A DNA stretch of 64,000 nt, from positions 61,693-125,692 of the forward strand of contig NZ_JAMZNK010000014.1 of the NCBI RefSeq assembly GCF_027980145.1, written 5' to 3'. The stretch is from Flavobacterium azizsancarii (GTDB lineage: Bacteria > Bacteroidota > Bacteroidia > Flavobacteriales > Flavobacteriaceae). Under the pieces are notes generated by a model, which had not been told where the DNA came from, made no database searches, and worked only from the letters and a program-made list of their open reading frames with translations. This document shows positions 19,187 to 28,486 of the stretch, one piece after another. The position numbers were made by a program, and so were the translations under genes. Within the stretch, counting starts at the first letter, position 1. Each line of letters opens with the position of its first letter.

Positions 19187-22100
19187 CTAAAAAACTACGG
19201 AAGATTTGAAAAACTTGTCAGCAAATTGTGTTGGTGTTTCTCCGTACTTTTTCTGGAAACATTTACTGAAGTATTTCGGATTATTGAAACCTACTTTATA
19301 ACTAATTTCTGAAACGTTTAATTTATTTTGTTCTAATAATTGAGCCGCACGTTTTAATCTTATTTCGTGAATAAATTCGTTTGGCGTATAATTGGTCCAG
19401 GCTTTTATTTTTAGAAACAACATGGTACGGCTGACACCTAATTCTGTACAGAAAAGCGGAATATCGAATTGCTCGTTTGAAATATTCTCCTCGACAATTT
19501 TAAATGCTTTTTTCAATAGTTCTTCATCTAAAGATGAAACGGTAATTTCTGAAGGAATAAAACTATCCTCACTTGAAAATTTGTTTTTCAAACGTTCACT
19601 CGAATTCAGCAGGTTTTTAACGCGAAGTTTAAATTCAGTTAGATTAAAAGGTTTACTGATGTAATCATCGGCACCACTTTCTAATCCTTCAAATTTATAG
19701 ACTAATGAAGTTCTTGATGTTAATAGAATAACGGGAATATGACTCGTTTTTAAATTTTCCTTGATTTTAGAACAAAGCTCAGTTCCTACCATTTCCGGCA
19801 TAATAACATCGCTGATAATTAGATTTGGCAAATGCTGTAATGCTTTTTCAAAGGCAATTTTTCCGTTTTCGGCTTCAATAATATTGTAATCTTCTTTGAG
19901 TAAATTTTTCATAAAAGATCGCAGCACTTTATGATCTTCGACAATCAGAATGGTTTGCTTTTGGTCATTTACTACAAAATCACCAATATCTTCCGGTTCC
20001 GTTATTACAGTTGTTTCCAATTGTGCGGTATATTGATCGATATCATCACTAATTCTAAAATCGGTAATAATTTCGTTGTCTAAAAGATGCGCTCTGCCTA
20101 ACGGAAGTATGACTTTAAAAACAACACCTTCAGTTTTTTTATTAGTAACATCAATATCTCCCTTGTGGAGTTTTACGATGTTTTTGACAATCGAAAGTCC
20201 AATTCCAGTCCCTTTATTATAATTTTTCTGGACGTTGTTGTGCATTGGGACTTCAAAAAACAGATCGAAAATTTTGTCAATATGTTCCGGTGCAATTCCT
20301 ACTCCTGAATCTTCTATTACGATGAAAAGATGCTCATTGTCATGCGATATTTTAAGATGGATGTTTCCGCCTTTTGGAGTGTATCTAAAAGCATTTGAAA
20401 TCAGATTATAAAAAACACGTTCTAATTTATAGCGATCAAAGTACACGAGAATTTCTTCTTCAGAAGATTCGAAAGTATAGTTATAGCCGCCATCTTTGGC
20501 ATATTCTATAAAAGATAAAAAGATTTCTTTAGTAAATTTCACGATGTTTCCTTCAGCAGATTCCAGTTGTACCTGATGATTTTCGAGTTTCCTGAAATCC
20601 ATTAAGCGGTTGATCAGACCTAAGAGATGATTGGCACTTCCTTCAATCACCAATAGTTTTTTATACATTTCATTCGTTCCGTTGTATTTGGATAAAATTT
20701 GTTGCAAAGGACCTAATATCAACGTTAATGGTGTTCTGAATTCATGAGAAATATTAGTGAAAAAATCCAGTTTAGCGAGATTATTTTCTTCAATTCGTTT
20801 GGTTTCCAGATATTCTAATTCCAGTTTTTGTTTCAGTCTGGCTTTTGATTTCATGATCCAGATCAAGCCGTACAATCCTAAACCAATTACGATTCCGTAC
20901 AATAAAAACGCCCAGATACTGCGCCAGGGAGCTGGTTTTACGATAACAGTCAATGTTGTTGGTACTTTATTCCAAACGCCGTCATTGTTGGCGCCACGAA
21001 CTTCAAAAGTATACGTTCCGGGGTTCTGAATGGCAAAAATAGCTTCGGTACTTTTGGTCGTCGTCCAGTTATTCTCTAATCCAACCAAACGATAGCTGTA
21101 TTGATTGTTTTTGGATCGAATATAATTGGGAATTGCAAAATCTATGGAGAAATTTGCCTTATCATAATCCAATGTAATCGTTTTGGTATACCCAATGCTT
21201 TTTTCTAAAATCCCAATCGAATCATTAGGCTGAATGGTTAGGTTTTTAATTTTTAGATTAGTAATTAATACTTGTGGGGCATATCTGTTCAGCGAGATTT
21301 TCTTTGCATCGAAATAGGTTGCTCCGGAGGGACTTCCGAAATAGAATTTATTCGAATCGAGTTTTAAAGCTGCATTATCATTAAATTCATTACTCGCCAA
21401 ACCATCTTTTTGATCGTATATCACAACGGTCTTTTGTGTTGTACTGTATTTTATAATTCCCTGATTGGTGCTGATCCATAGGTTTTTATCATCATCTTCA
21501 AGAATAGAATGTATAGAGGTAATGACTGTGTTTCCTACTTTTAGATTTATTTTGTTGAATTTTTTTCCATCAAAATAATGCAAACCTTTTGCTTTTGTTC
21601 CCACCCAGATTTTCTTTTGCGTGTCCTGAAACAATGTCAGAATATCATCTCCTGATAAAGATGCCGAATCAAAGAAGTAATGTTGAATTGCATATTTATC
21701 CGGATTAAAATTGTTCAGTGGGATATAATTCAATCCATTTTGTGTTCCTACCCAAATGCCTTTTTTTTGATCGACCAAAATAGTACGGACAATTGTATTA
21801 CTGAGATAATTGGCTTTTGTATTATCATTTTCGATAGTTTCAAAGGTTTTAGAAAGGGTGTTGTACCGAATAAGTCCTTTGCCAAAAGTACCAATCCAGA
21901 TGATCTCATTTCCTTCTGCTTTGATAGAATAAACGCCGGATTCTTTTAGCAAAGCATTCAAATCCGGAGCAATTCTATTGTCCTCAATTCTTTTTGTAAT
22001 GGTATTATAAGCCGATAATCCTTTTAGGAAAGTCCCAATCCATAAAATATCTCCCGAAAGACACATCGATTTAATATCATTTTTAACGGTTTGACCGCTT

Positions 22101-23278
22101 TTACTGTTGATGTAGCTTATTGCTTCGGTATTCTTATTGTAAATCGTAATTCCGCCACCTTCAGTTCCAAAATAAATATTGTGGTTTTTATCAGCTATAA
22201 TAGAACTCACAACATCAAAACTCATTGGAATCTTTTTTGAATTCTGATTGTAATTGGAAAAATTCACATTCGAAATATCCCAAATATTAACGCCTTTGTA
22301 ATAACAGCCAATCCATACAGAACCTTTTCGATCCATATAAACTGATTTTACTTTATCAATTCCGTTGCTGTTGTTGCTATTATTTATTTTTTGAATGCTG
22401 TTGTCTTTTCCTAAAATATAGATTCCGTCATAAGCTCCAATCCATAAAGAACCCTGACTGTCAATAGCCAAAGAGCGAATATCTGTATTGATTTCACGGT
22501 ATTTATCATCGGGCAAAAAAGAAACGAAAGCATTAGATGTTTTGTCGAATTTCAAAAGACCTTTGTTTTTTGTTCCCACCCATAAATTTCCAGAAGCATC
22601 TTCAATAATCGCCTGAACGTTGAGAAGGTCAATATTGTTTAGCGGATAATTTTTAAAGGATAATTTTCCATTTTTTCGATCTGTAAGCTGGCATAAACCT
22701 TTGGTTGTACCAATCCAGATTTCTCCTTTTTTGGTTTTTAGAATGGTAATAATATTGTTGCTAGGAACTGTTTTAGTATCTGTATCTGAATGAAATACAG
22801 AGGTAAAAAGTTTTGTTTTTTTATTATAAACCGTTAATCCTTTTGAAGTACCAAACCACATTTCATTGCCAATTTCCTTAATCGACCAAATGGCATTGCT
22901 GCTTATGGTGTGATTGGTTTTGGTGTGTAGGAATCGGGTAAAATTGTTCGTTACAGGATCATAACAATTAAGTCCGTTGTAGGTCCCAACCCAGATTTTT
23001 CCTGTATTATCTTCTTCTATAGATAAAATATCATTGTTGCTGATCGAATGTTTATTGGTAACATCATTTCTGAAAATTGTGAATTTACTTCCGTCATATT
23101 TATTAAGTCCATCACGCGTACCAAACCACATCTGACCAAATTTATCCTGATGAATAGCAATGACAGAACTTTGCGAAAGCCCATCTGTAGTAGAGATATT
23201 TTTGAGACGATATTTATTTTGGGAAAATATATTTCCGAAAACAGATATGATTAGGAGTAAGGCTATTTTGTATTTCAT
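19187..23278 (-). CDS. Hybrid two-component system (HTCS) regulator of the PUL
   Basis: A 1363-residue one-polypeptide sensor-regulator. Starting at 23278 puts a signal peptide first (MKYKIALLLIISVFGNIFSQ); an in-frame upstream start at 23314 would translate an intergenic repeat. Periplasmic part: two seven-bladed Reg_prop propellers (W.GT..GL repeats, about 25-700) and a Y_Y_Y domain (to about 775). One membrane helix (about 781-805) precedes HisKA (NISHEFRTPLTLILGPL, His about 845), HATPase (about 955-1070), a receiver (from about 1106, phospho-Asp in ISDVIMPE, about 1154) and an AraC helix-turn-helix (about 1260-1360, VGFNNPKYFSKCFQKKYG). Such proteins bind an oligosaccharide and activate the adjacent susCD operon. 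Confidence 0.95.
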   Translation of the reverse strand: MKYKIALLLIISVFGNIFSQNKYRLKNISTTDGLSQSSVIAIHQDKFGQMWFGTRDGLNKYDGSKFTIFRNDVTNKHSISNNDILSIEEDNTGKIWVGTYNGLNCYDPVTNNFTRFLHTKTNHTISSNAIWSIKEIGNEMWFGTSKGLTVYNKKTKLFTSVFHSDTDTKTVPSNNIITILKTKKGEIWIGTTKGLCQLTDRKNGKLSFKNYPLNNIDLLNVQAIIEDASGNLWVGTKNKGLLKFDKTSNAFVSFLPDDKYREINTDIRSLAIDSQGSLWIGAYDGIYILGKDNSIQKINNSNNSNGIDKVKSVYMDRKGSVWIGCYYKGVNIWDISNVNFSNYNQNSKKIPMSFDVVSSIIADKNHNIYFGTEGGGITIYNKNTEAISYINSKSGQTVKNDIKSMCLSGDILWIGTFLKGLSAYNTITKRIEDNRIAPDLNALLKESGVYSIKAEGNEIIWIGTFGKGLIRYNTLSKTFETIENDNTKANYLSNTIVRTILVDQKKGIWVGTQNGLNYIPLNNFNPDKYAIQHYFFDSASLSGDDILTLFQDTQKKIWVGTKAKGLHYFDGKKFNKINLKVGNTVITSIHSILEDDDKNLWISTNQGIIKYSTTQKTVVIYDQKDGLASNEFNDNAALKLDSNKFYFGSPSGATYFDAKKISLNRYAPQVLITNLKIKNLTIQPNDSIGILEKSIGYTKTITLDYDKANFSIDFAIPNYIRSKNNQYSYRLVGLENNWTTTKSTEAIFAIQNPGTYTFEVRGANNDGVWNKVPTTLTVIVKPAPWRSIWAFLLYGIVIGLGLYGLIWIMKSKARLKQKLELEYLETKRIEENNLAKLDFFTNISHEFRTPLTLILGPLQQILSKYNGTNEMYKKLLVIEGSANHLLGLINRLMDFRKLENHQVQLESAEGNIVKFTKEIFLSFIEYAKDGGYNYTFESSEEEILVYFDRYKLERVFYNLISNAFRYTPKGGNIHLKISHDNEHLFIVIEDSGVGIAPEHIDKIFDLFFEVPMHNNVQKNYNKGTGIGLSIVKNIVKLHKGDIDVTNKKTEGVVFKVILPLGRAHLLDNEIITDFRISDDIDQYTAQLETTVITEPEDIGDFVVNDQKQTILIVEDHKVLRSFMKNLLKEDYNIIEAENGKIAFEKALQHLPNLIISDVIMPEMVGTELCSKIKENLKTSHIPVILLTSRTSLVYKFEGLESGADDYISKPFNLTEFKLRVKNLLNSSERLKNKFSSEDSFIPSEITVSSLDEELLKKAFKIVEENISNEQFDIPLFCTELGVSRTMLFLKIKAWTNYTPNEFIHEIRLKRAAQLLEQNKLNVSEISYKVGFNNPKYFSKCFQKKYGETPTQFADKFFKSSVVF

Positions 23279-23285
23279 AGCTTCA

Positions 23286-23548
23286 AGGTTTTGGCCACAA
23301 AGCCGCAAAGGCACAAAATTTTTTAAGTTTTATTTGTCATTTCGATAAAGGAGACCCGAGCGATAGCGAACAGAATCAAACACGAAACTCCGCATAGAAA
23401 ATCGCCAATCTTTGTCGAATTACTATTGTGATTTCTCCTTCGTCGAAATGACAAACACTACGATTAATAGTTACTTACAAAACTTTGCGCCTTTGCGCCT
23501 TTGTGCGATTAATTTATTAAAAAAAACTTTGCGCCTTCGTGGCATAAA
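23286..23548. repeat. Nested composite repeat between HTCS and the pectin-lyase-fold gene
   Basis: Outer layer: family 2 text (GGCCACAAAGCCGCAAAGGCAC at the left, GCGCCTTTGCGCC and TTTGCGCCTTCGTGGC at the right). Inner layer 23333-23455: a family 1 element bounded by TTTGTCATTTCGATAAAGGA and TCCTTCGTCGAAATGACAAA. The arrangement looks like one element inserted into another. Confidence 0.7.
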
Positions 23549-25186
23549 TTACTTCAAGCGCCTTTGCAATTGATAATCATACAACGAAGGAATTTTATCC
23601 ATTGGTGTATTTAGAAATTCAATATAAGGGTCAGGTTCATATTTCACTTCGAATTTGGCGTTGCCATTCACACCAATTATTCTTGCTAATGGTCCGTCTT
23701 TCATTCCATACAATAAAACTGGTTTTGTGATTTCGGCTGGTTTCTCCACCTGAACATTCAGGTTCCAAAATGTGCTGAATGGTCCGTGTGAAGGTTTCCA
23801 GTAATCAGCTCCACCACCGCCAAACAGGTAATAACTATTGTTTTTATCAGGTGTTATATGCACTGTTATATGATCGAATAAGTTTTGATGATTCGCCCCA
23901 GAATGCTGATCTAAAAGTGCATCAGCAAAAATCTCGCAATTCTGATACACATTTTTAGTAGCAAAAGTGTTGAAACTTAAAGGATGGACTGCTTTGTTAT
24001 AGATTTTCAAATTTTTTACCAATACGTTATGCACGCCACCCAAAGTAACTGTATAATGTGCCATATGAGGCCCATCTGTGGTGATATCCTGAACAGTTAC
24101 ATTTGAGATTTCTTCGCCTAGAATTCCGCTATCAGCGTTGGTGATGGTAACATCCTTGACCCAGCTATTAAAAACACGTGTCAGAAATATGGCATTATTT
24201 CCCGGTTCGACATGATGTGCGACCCTTGGAATATCCGGAAAAGTAAAACGAAGATGTTCGATTCCAACTTCAGTCAAATGTTTCCATTCGACCAATTGCG
24301 CCTGATAACTTGGTTTTATCGCAATTGTCAAAGGTGTTTTAATCGTTATTTTTGAGTTTGAAATTTTAGTTATTTCAACTTGTTGCCTTACAATAGGCAG
24401 TTTTGGAAATTTCCAGTGATGAGAACCCGGTTTTACATTCGCGCCTTGATATAAATCCTTGATGATTTCGCCGTTTTCACCGTCTTTATTGAACAATTGC
24501 AATTCAACAATATCGCCAACTTTCAATCCTTTTAGATCAGAAACATTGATGGTATGTTCGCCCATATTTCCCGAGATCACTTTAGCCAAAGGATTTGAAA
24601 CAGGTTCGTATTTATCAAGATATGATTTTACGCGCTCGCCGGGAATTTGCGTCCAGACGATTCCACCGGACCATGCGTATTGAGAAAAAGGCAAATCGAC
24701 ATTGTTTTCCGGTTCGCGTTGTCTTTTATCAAATGTGGTCAGATATTCCCTAAGTTCTGCTAACGATTCCGGATCTTTGAAATACATCATTGGTCTCGGG
24801 CAATAAATTTCTGTTCCTGTTTCGCCAGAACCTGCACCGCGAAGTACAAAATTGCTTCTTTGGATATACAAAAAATCACTCAGAATAATACGTCCGGCGG
24901 GTAATTGCAGGATTACATTTCCATCGACAGCATTTGCTGCTCTTACGGCTTTCAATAACGCTTTCGAATCATCAAGACCATCATTTGCTTTTACGCCATA
25001 ATCTGTTGCGTTGATTATTTTTCCCTGAACTTCAGGAATGTTTTTTTCTCCAAAATGATAACCGGCATAACTAAAATCCGGTAAATAATTAGTTTTCTTG
25101 TCTGCTAGTATTTTAGGAGTTTGCTGTCCAAATACAATACTATTTACAAAAAGACTGCAACAGATCAGAATGGTTTGATGCTTCAT
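23549..25186 (-). CDS. Secreted pectin-lyase-fold (right-handed beta-helix) protein
   Basis: A 545-residue protein with a signal peptide (ending VNSIVFGQ). From about 55 it carries the pectate_lyase_3-type start NATDYGVKANDGLDDSKALLKA, then LPAGRIILSD and FVLRGAGSGETGTEIYCP, followed by beta-helix rungs to the C-terminus (VKDVTITNADSGIL, NVTVQDITTDGPHMAHYTVT). This fold covers PL1/PL6/GH28-type enzymes and non-enzymatic helices; I cannot identify a catalytic triad, so lyase or hydrolase activity is open. Its position between the PUL regulator and the uronate catabolism genes suggests it acts on the same glucuronate-type polymer. Composite repeats lie on both sides, so it may be its own transcription unit. 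Confidence 0.75.
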   Translation of the reverse strand: MKHQTILICCSLFVNSIVFGQQTPKILADKKTNYLPDFSYAGYHFGEKNIPEVQGKIINATDYGVKANDGLDDSKALLKAVRAANAVDGNVILQLPAGRIILSDFLYIQRSNFVLRGAGSGETGTEIYCPRPMMYFKDPESLAELREYLTTFDKRQREPENNVDLPFSQYAWSGGIVWTQIPGERVKSYLDKYEPVSNPLAKVISGNMGEHTINVSDLKGLKVGDIVELQLFNKDGENGEIIKDLYQGANVKPGSHHWKFPKLPIVRQQVEITKISNSKITIKTPLTIAIKPSYQAQLVEWKHLTEVGIEHLRFTFPDIPRVAHHVEPGNNAIFLTRVFNSWVKDVTITNADSGILGEEISNVTVQDITTDGPHMAHYTVTLGGVHNVLVKNLKIYNKAVHPLSFNTFATKNVYQNCEIFADALLDQHSGANHQNLFDHITVHITPDKNNSYYLFGGGGADYWKPSHGPFSTFWNLNVQVEKPAEITKPVLLYGMKDGPLARIIGVNGNAKFEVKYEPDPYIEFLNTPMDKIPSLYDYQLQRRLK

Positions 25187-25220
25187 GGTTTTGTGGTTAT
25201 TTTGGTTAGTTAGTAGATTT

Positions 25221-25508
25221 GCGACTAAGACACAAGGTTTTTTTGTTTCACGCAGATGGTGCAGATTTAAGCAGATGCACGCAAATTTATTTACTTATTT
25301 TTTAATTAAATCTACCCAATCTGTTTCAATCTTTTTAAATCTGACTTTAGGATGAACCTTTCAACCTTTTAAAAGGGAGTGGCATTTAAAAAACAGCCAC
25401 GAATTCATGAATTATTCTAATCAATTAAGCGCAATCATTCGTGAATTCGTGGCTAAAAACGTATCATCCGCGTCAAACAAAAACTTCGTGTCTTAGTGTC
25501 TTCATGGC
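25221..25508. repeat. Nested composite repeat after uxuA
   Basis: Outer arms: GACTAAGACACAAGG (from 25223) and CTTCGTGTCTTAGTGTC (to 25500). A second layer is CACGCAGATGGTGCAGATTT... with AAATCTACCCAATCTG (25250-25323). The innermost is AGCCACGAATTCATGAAT (25395-25413) against ATTCGTGAATTCGTGGCT (25436-25454), a family 3 palindrome. No gene is seen in this 333-base gap. Confidence 0.65.
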
Positions 25509-25519
25509 AAAAAAAACTA

Positions 25520-26704
25520 TTATAGCGATTTCTTAATTCCCATTTCAAGGCCTCTTAATTCAGCTAAACCTCTTAAACGGCCAATAGCTGAATATCCCGG
25601 ATTGGTCTTTTTATTCAAATCATCCAGCATTTGGTGTCCGTGATCAGGGCGCATTGGCAAATGGCTGTTATTTCTTTTTTCGACTTCAATAATTGCTTTC
25701 ACCACTTCGTACATGTCAACATCGCCTTCAAGGTGATTGGCTTCGTAAAAGCTTCCTTCTGCATCTCTTTCGGTACTTCTTAGGTGAATAAAGTTCATTT
25801 TATCACCGTGACGCCTTACGATTCCCGGTAAATCATTATCAGCTCTTACACCATAAGAACCAGTACACATTGTGAATCCGTTTGATTGTGATTCAGCGGC
25901 AGCCATTAGTTCAATTAAATCTTCTTCGGTACTTACAACTCTTGGCAAACCTAAAATAGGGTAGGGAGGATCGTCAGGATGAATCGCCATCAGAACTCCT
26001 TTACTCTCGGCAACGGGAATAATTTCTTTTAGAAAGAAGAATAGATTTTCCTTCAGTGCTTTTCTGTCAATATGATTGTAGCCGCTTAAAGTAATCAGGA
26101 ATTCTTCTACAGAATACGCCTCTTCAGCACCTGGAAGTCCAGCCAGAATGTTTTGCTGTAATTTTACTTTATCAGCAGCTGTCATGGCTTCGAAATAGGT
26201 TTTTGCTTTCTGAATTTGTGTTTCAGAATATTCTTTTTCTGCTCCCGGTCTTTTTAAAATATACAATTCAAAAGCCGCAAAAGCATTAATATCAAAACGA
26301 AGGGCTTTTGTTCCGTCTGCTGTTTCATAAGCCAGATCAGTTCTGGACCAATCTAAGACCGGCATGAAATTATAACAAATGCATTTTATACCGCATAAAG
26401 CCAGATTCCGAATACTTTCTTTGTAGTTCTCAATATATTGAAGGTAATTTCCGGTTTGTTTCTTAATGTCTTCATGAACGGGAATACTTTCTACAACTAA
26501 CCATGTTAAGCCTGATGCACCTTTTTTAGGATCGCCATTTTCATGTTCGATTTCAACTTTTCGTTTAATAATCTCTTGGATATCCCAAACTTGCCCGTTC
26601 GGAATGTGGTGTAATGCGGTTACAATTCCGGTTGCTCCGGTTTGCTTAATATCTTGTAAAGAAACCGGATCGTTTGGGCCGAACCATCTTAACGTTTGTT
26701 CCAT
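25520..26704 (-). CDS. uxuA: D-mannonate dehydratase
   Basis: A 394-residue enzyme, the same length as E. coli UxuA. It converts D-mannonate to 2-keto-3-deoxygluconate (KDG) using Mn2+. Recognisable UxuA segments are [16 protein letters not shown] at the start, [36 protein letters not shown], the metal-binding [45 protein letters not shown] and [12 protein letters not shown] near the end. Cytoplasmic. It follows the SDR gene on the same strand with a 179-base gap, so it probably belongs to the same uronate unit. Confidence 0.96.
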   Translation of the reverse strand: MEQTLRWFGPNDPVSLQDIKQTGATGIVTALHHIPNGQVWDIQEIIKRKVEIEHENGDPKKGASGLTWLVVESIPVHEDIKKQTGNYLQYIENYKESIRNLALCGIKCICYNFMPVLDWSRTDLAYETADGTKALRFDINAFAAFELYILKRPGAEKEYSETQIQKAKTYFEAMTAADKVKLQQNILAGLPGAEEAYSVEEFLITLSGYNHIDRKALKENLFFFLKEIIPVAESKGVLMAIHPDDPPYPILGLPRVVSTEEDLIELMAAAESQSNGFTMCTGSYGVRADNDLPGIVRRHGDKMNFIHLRSTERDAEGSFYEANHLEGDVDMYEVVKAIIEVEKRNNSHLPMRPDHGHQMLDDLNKKTNPGYSAIGRLRGLAELRGLEMGIKKSL

Positions 26705-26774
26705 TTTTATTTATTTTTTTATTTACCTGTAAGATTTTTATAACCCTACGGATATTATTATTAGTTAATGTTTA

Positions 26775-26820
26775 GGAGCTGTTTCCCGCTATCTGTTTCA
26801 AACGGAGTTTACTGAACTCC
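26775..26820. repeat. Short structured segment between the SDR and uxuA genes
   Basis: GGAGCTGTTTCCCGCTATCTG (26775-26795) is followed by a small perfect hairpin GGAGTT-tactg-AACTCC (26804-26820). It is inside the presumed operon and contains no gene. I recall the first part as a recurrent Flavobacterium intergenic sequence but could not check. Confidence 0.35.
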
Positions 26821-26883
26821 ACTCAGCCTGATAATACAATATGAGCCATCAAAGAATCGAAATGTCTCTGTAAAATAGAATCT

Positions 26884-27696
26884 TTAAATACTTGTAGCGG
26901 CAAATCCTCCGTCTACTTTTAAGATAGTTCCTGTAACAAATTTTGACATGTCGCTGCATAAAAATAAAAGCGCTCCATCGATATCTTCCGGTGTTCCAAA
27001 TCTTCCCATTGGCGTATGCTCGATGATTTTTTCGCCTCTTGGTGTAAGTTTTCCTTCCGGAGTCAGCAATAAAGCACGGTTTTGCTCTCCTATAAAAAAT
27101 CCCGGAGAAATAGCATTTACACGAATTCCTTCGCCATATTTAGAAGCCAGTTCAACAGAGAGCCATTGTGTGAAATTATCAATTGCAGCTTTAGAAGCTG
27201 AATATCCCACAACTCTTGTTAAAGGCCGTTGTGCTGATGCTGATGATATGTTGATAATGTTTCCTGATTTTTGTTTGGCAAAAAGTTCCGCAAATACTTG
27301 CGATGGCAACATTGTACCTATAATATTCAAGTCGACTACTTTTTGTAAATCATCCACTTTCATATCATAAATTGCCTGATCCGGACTAATTGTCGCTCCA
27401 GGCATATTTCCGCCCGCGGCATTGATTAAAATATCCAGACGGCCGTATTTTTCTACGATAAAATCTTTTGCTTTTTCCAGTTCTTCTTTATTCAGGACAT
27501 TTGCCTGAATCGCAAAAGCTTTTCCGCCATTTTTTTCTATTGTTTCGACCGTTTTATTGGCTTTTTCAATCGATTGAGAAACAATGCCAATAGTAACGCC
27601 TTGTTTTGCCAAAACGTTTGCAAAGTTGCTTCCTAATACACCTGCACCACCTGTAATGAGTGCAATTTTTCCTTTTAGATTAAATATTGAATCCAT
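26884..27696 (-). CDS. SDR family D-mannonate oxidoreductase-type dehydrogenase
   Basis: A 270-residue short-chain dehydrogenase. The Rossmann nucleotide site is TGGAGVLGSNFA (about residues 15-26), NAAGG (about 92-96) is the structural motif, and the catalytic set is Ser in NISSASAQRP with YSASK (about 170-174). The end GTILKVDGGFAATSI is typical of the family. In uronate gene clusters this SDR type replaces the unrelated UxuB of E. coli, reducing D-fructuronate to D-mannonate. Placement between the aldolase and uxuA supports this, but 2-deoxy-gluconate or other sugar dehydrogenase activity is also possible. Confidence 0.82.
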   Translation of the reverse strand: MDSIFNLKGKIALITGGAGVLGSNFANVLAKQGVTIGIVSQSIEKANKTVETIEKNGGKAFAIQANVLNKEELEKAKDFIVEKYGRLDILINAAGGNMPGATISPDQAIYDMKVDDLQKVVDLNIIGTMLPSQVFAELFAKQKSGNIINISSASAQRPLTRVVGYSASKAAIDNFTQWLSVELASKYGEGIRVNAISPGFFIGEQNRALLLTPEGKLTPRGEKIIEHTPMGRFGTPEDIDGALLFLCSDMSKFVTGTILKVDGGFAATSI

Positions 27697-27819
27697 ATTG
27701 AATTTTATGATTATTATAATTTTCTAACAGATAAAGAGATTATTTTAAATCTTAAAAAGATAAGATTGATATAAAAACAATGCTTGTATGTGCAGAATTT
27801 AAATTTTACTCAGAGTTAA

Positions 27820-28482
27820 TTACTTTCTTATTGTCCCGACAATTTCCAGCATTTTTTTAGTTTCATTTTCGATTATGTCGTAATCCTGTTCATCCATGCG
27901 CTTTTTACTAATTAGTTTGCTTCCTAATCCAACAGCAGAAGCTCCGGCAGAAAACCAACTCTCAATGCTTGCATGCGTAGTTTCTACACCGCCGGTTGTC
28001 ATAAAAACCAATGATGGGAAGATATCTTTTATACTGCTTAAAAATTCCGTGCCTAAAATATTTCCAGGAAAAAGCTTGACAAGTTTTATTCCGGTATTTT
28101 CGGCTGCGATGATTTCTGTAGGCGTCATGCAACCGGGAGCATACAGCACTTCTTTACTCTTTAAGAAATCAGCTACTTCAGGTACAAGACCCGGGCTGAT
28201 AAAAAAGTCAGCTTCTGCGGCATGAAATTCCCTGGCCTGTTCCAGATTTTTAATAGTTCCGATGCCTAATAGCATGCCCGGAAGTTCAGTATTTCGGGCC
28301 TTAACCATTTTTTTGAAGTTGGATAAAGCTTCAGAACCTCTGTTGGTATATTCTACAGCTCTGATTCCTGCTTTGTAAAGCGTTTTTAAAACCTCAATAC
28401 TAATGTTTTCGTCTGTGTTAAAATACAACGGAAGTATTCCTTGTTTTGCAATAACATCAATACTGTTTTGAATACTGCTCAT
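27820..28482 (-). CDS. eda: KDPG/KHG aldolase
   Basis: A 220-residue class I aldolase that splits 2-keto-3-deoxy-6-phosphogluconate into pyruvate and glyceraldehyde-3-phosphate. Family motifs are VEYTNRG (about 40-46, catalytic Glu), GIGTIKN, FFISPGLVPEV, YAPGCMTPTEI and GIKLVKLFPGNILG, where the second Lys (about residue 136) should form the Schiff base, and TTGGVETTH. Length is normal. Its start is only four bases from the stop of the upstream YhcH-type gene, so the two are co-transcribed. The KDG kinase needed before this step is not in the window. Confidence 0.95.
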   Translation of the reverse strand: MSSIQNSIDVIAKQGILPLYFNTDENISIEVLKTLYKAGIRAVEYTNRGSEALSNFKKMVKARNTELPGMLLGIGTIKNLEQAREFHAAEADFFISPGLVPEVADFLKSKEVLYAPGCMTPTEIIAAENTGIKLVKLFPGNILGTEFLSSIKDIFPSLVFMTTGGVETTHASIESWFSAGASAVGLGSKLISKKRMDEQDYDIIENETKKMLEIVGTIRK

Positions 28483-28486
28483 AACT

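Noticed and set aside
26948..27370. 140-codon plus-strand frame inside the SDR gene
   Set aside because: Shadow frame opposite a clear SDR with all motifs; composition is not protein-like.
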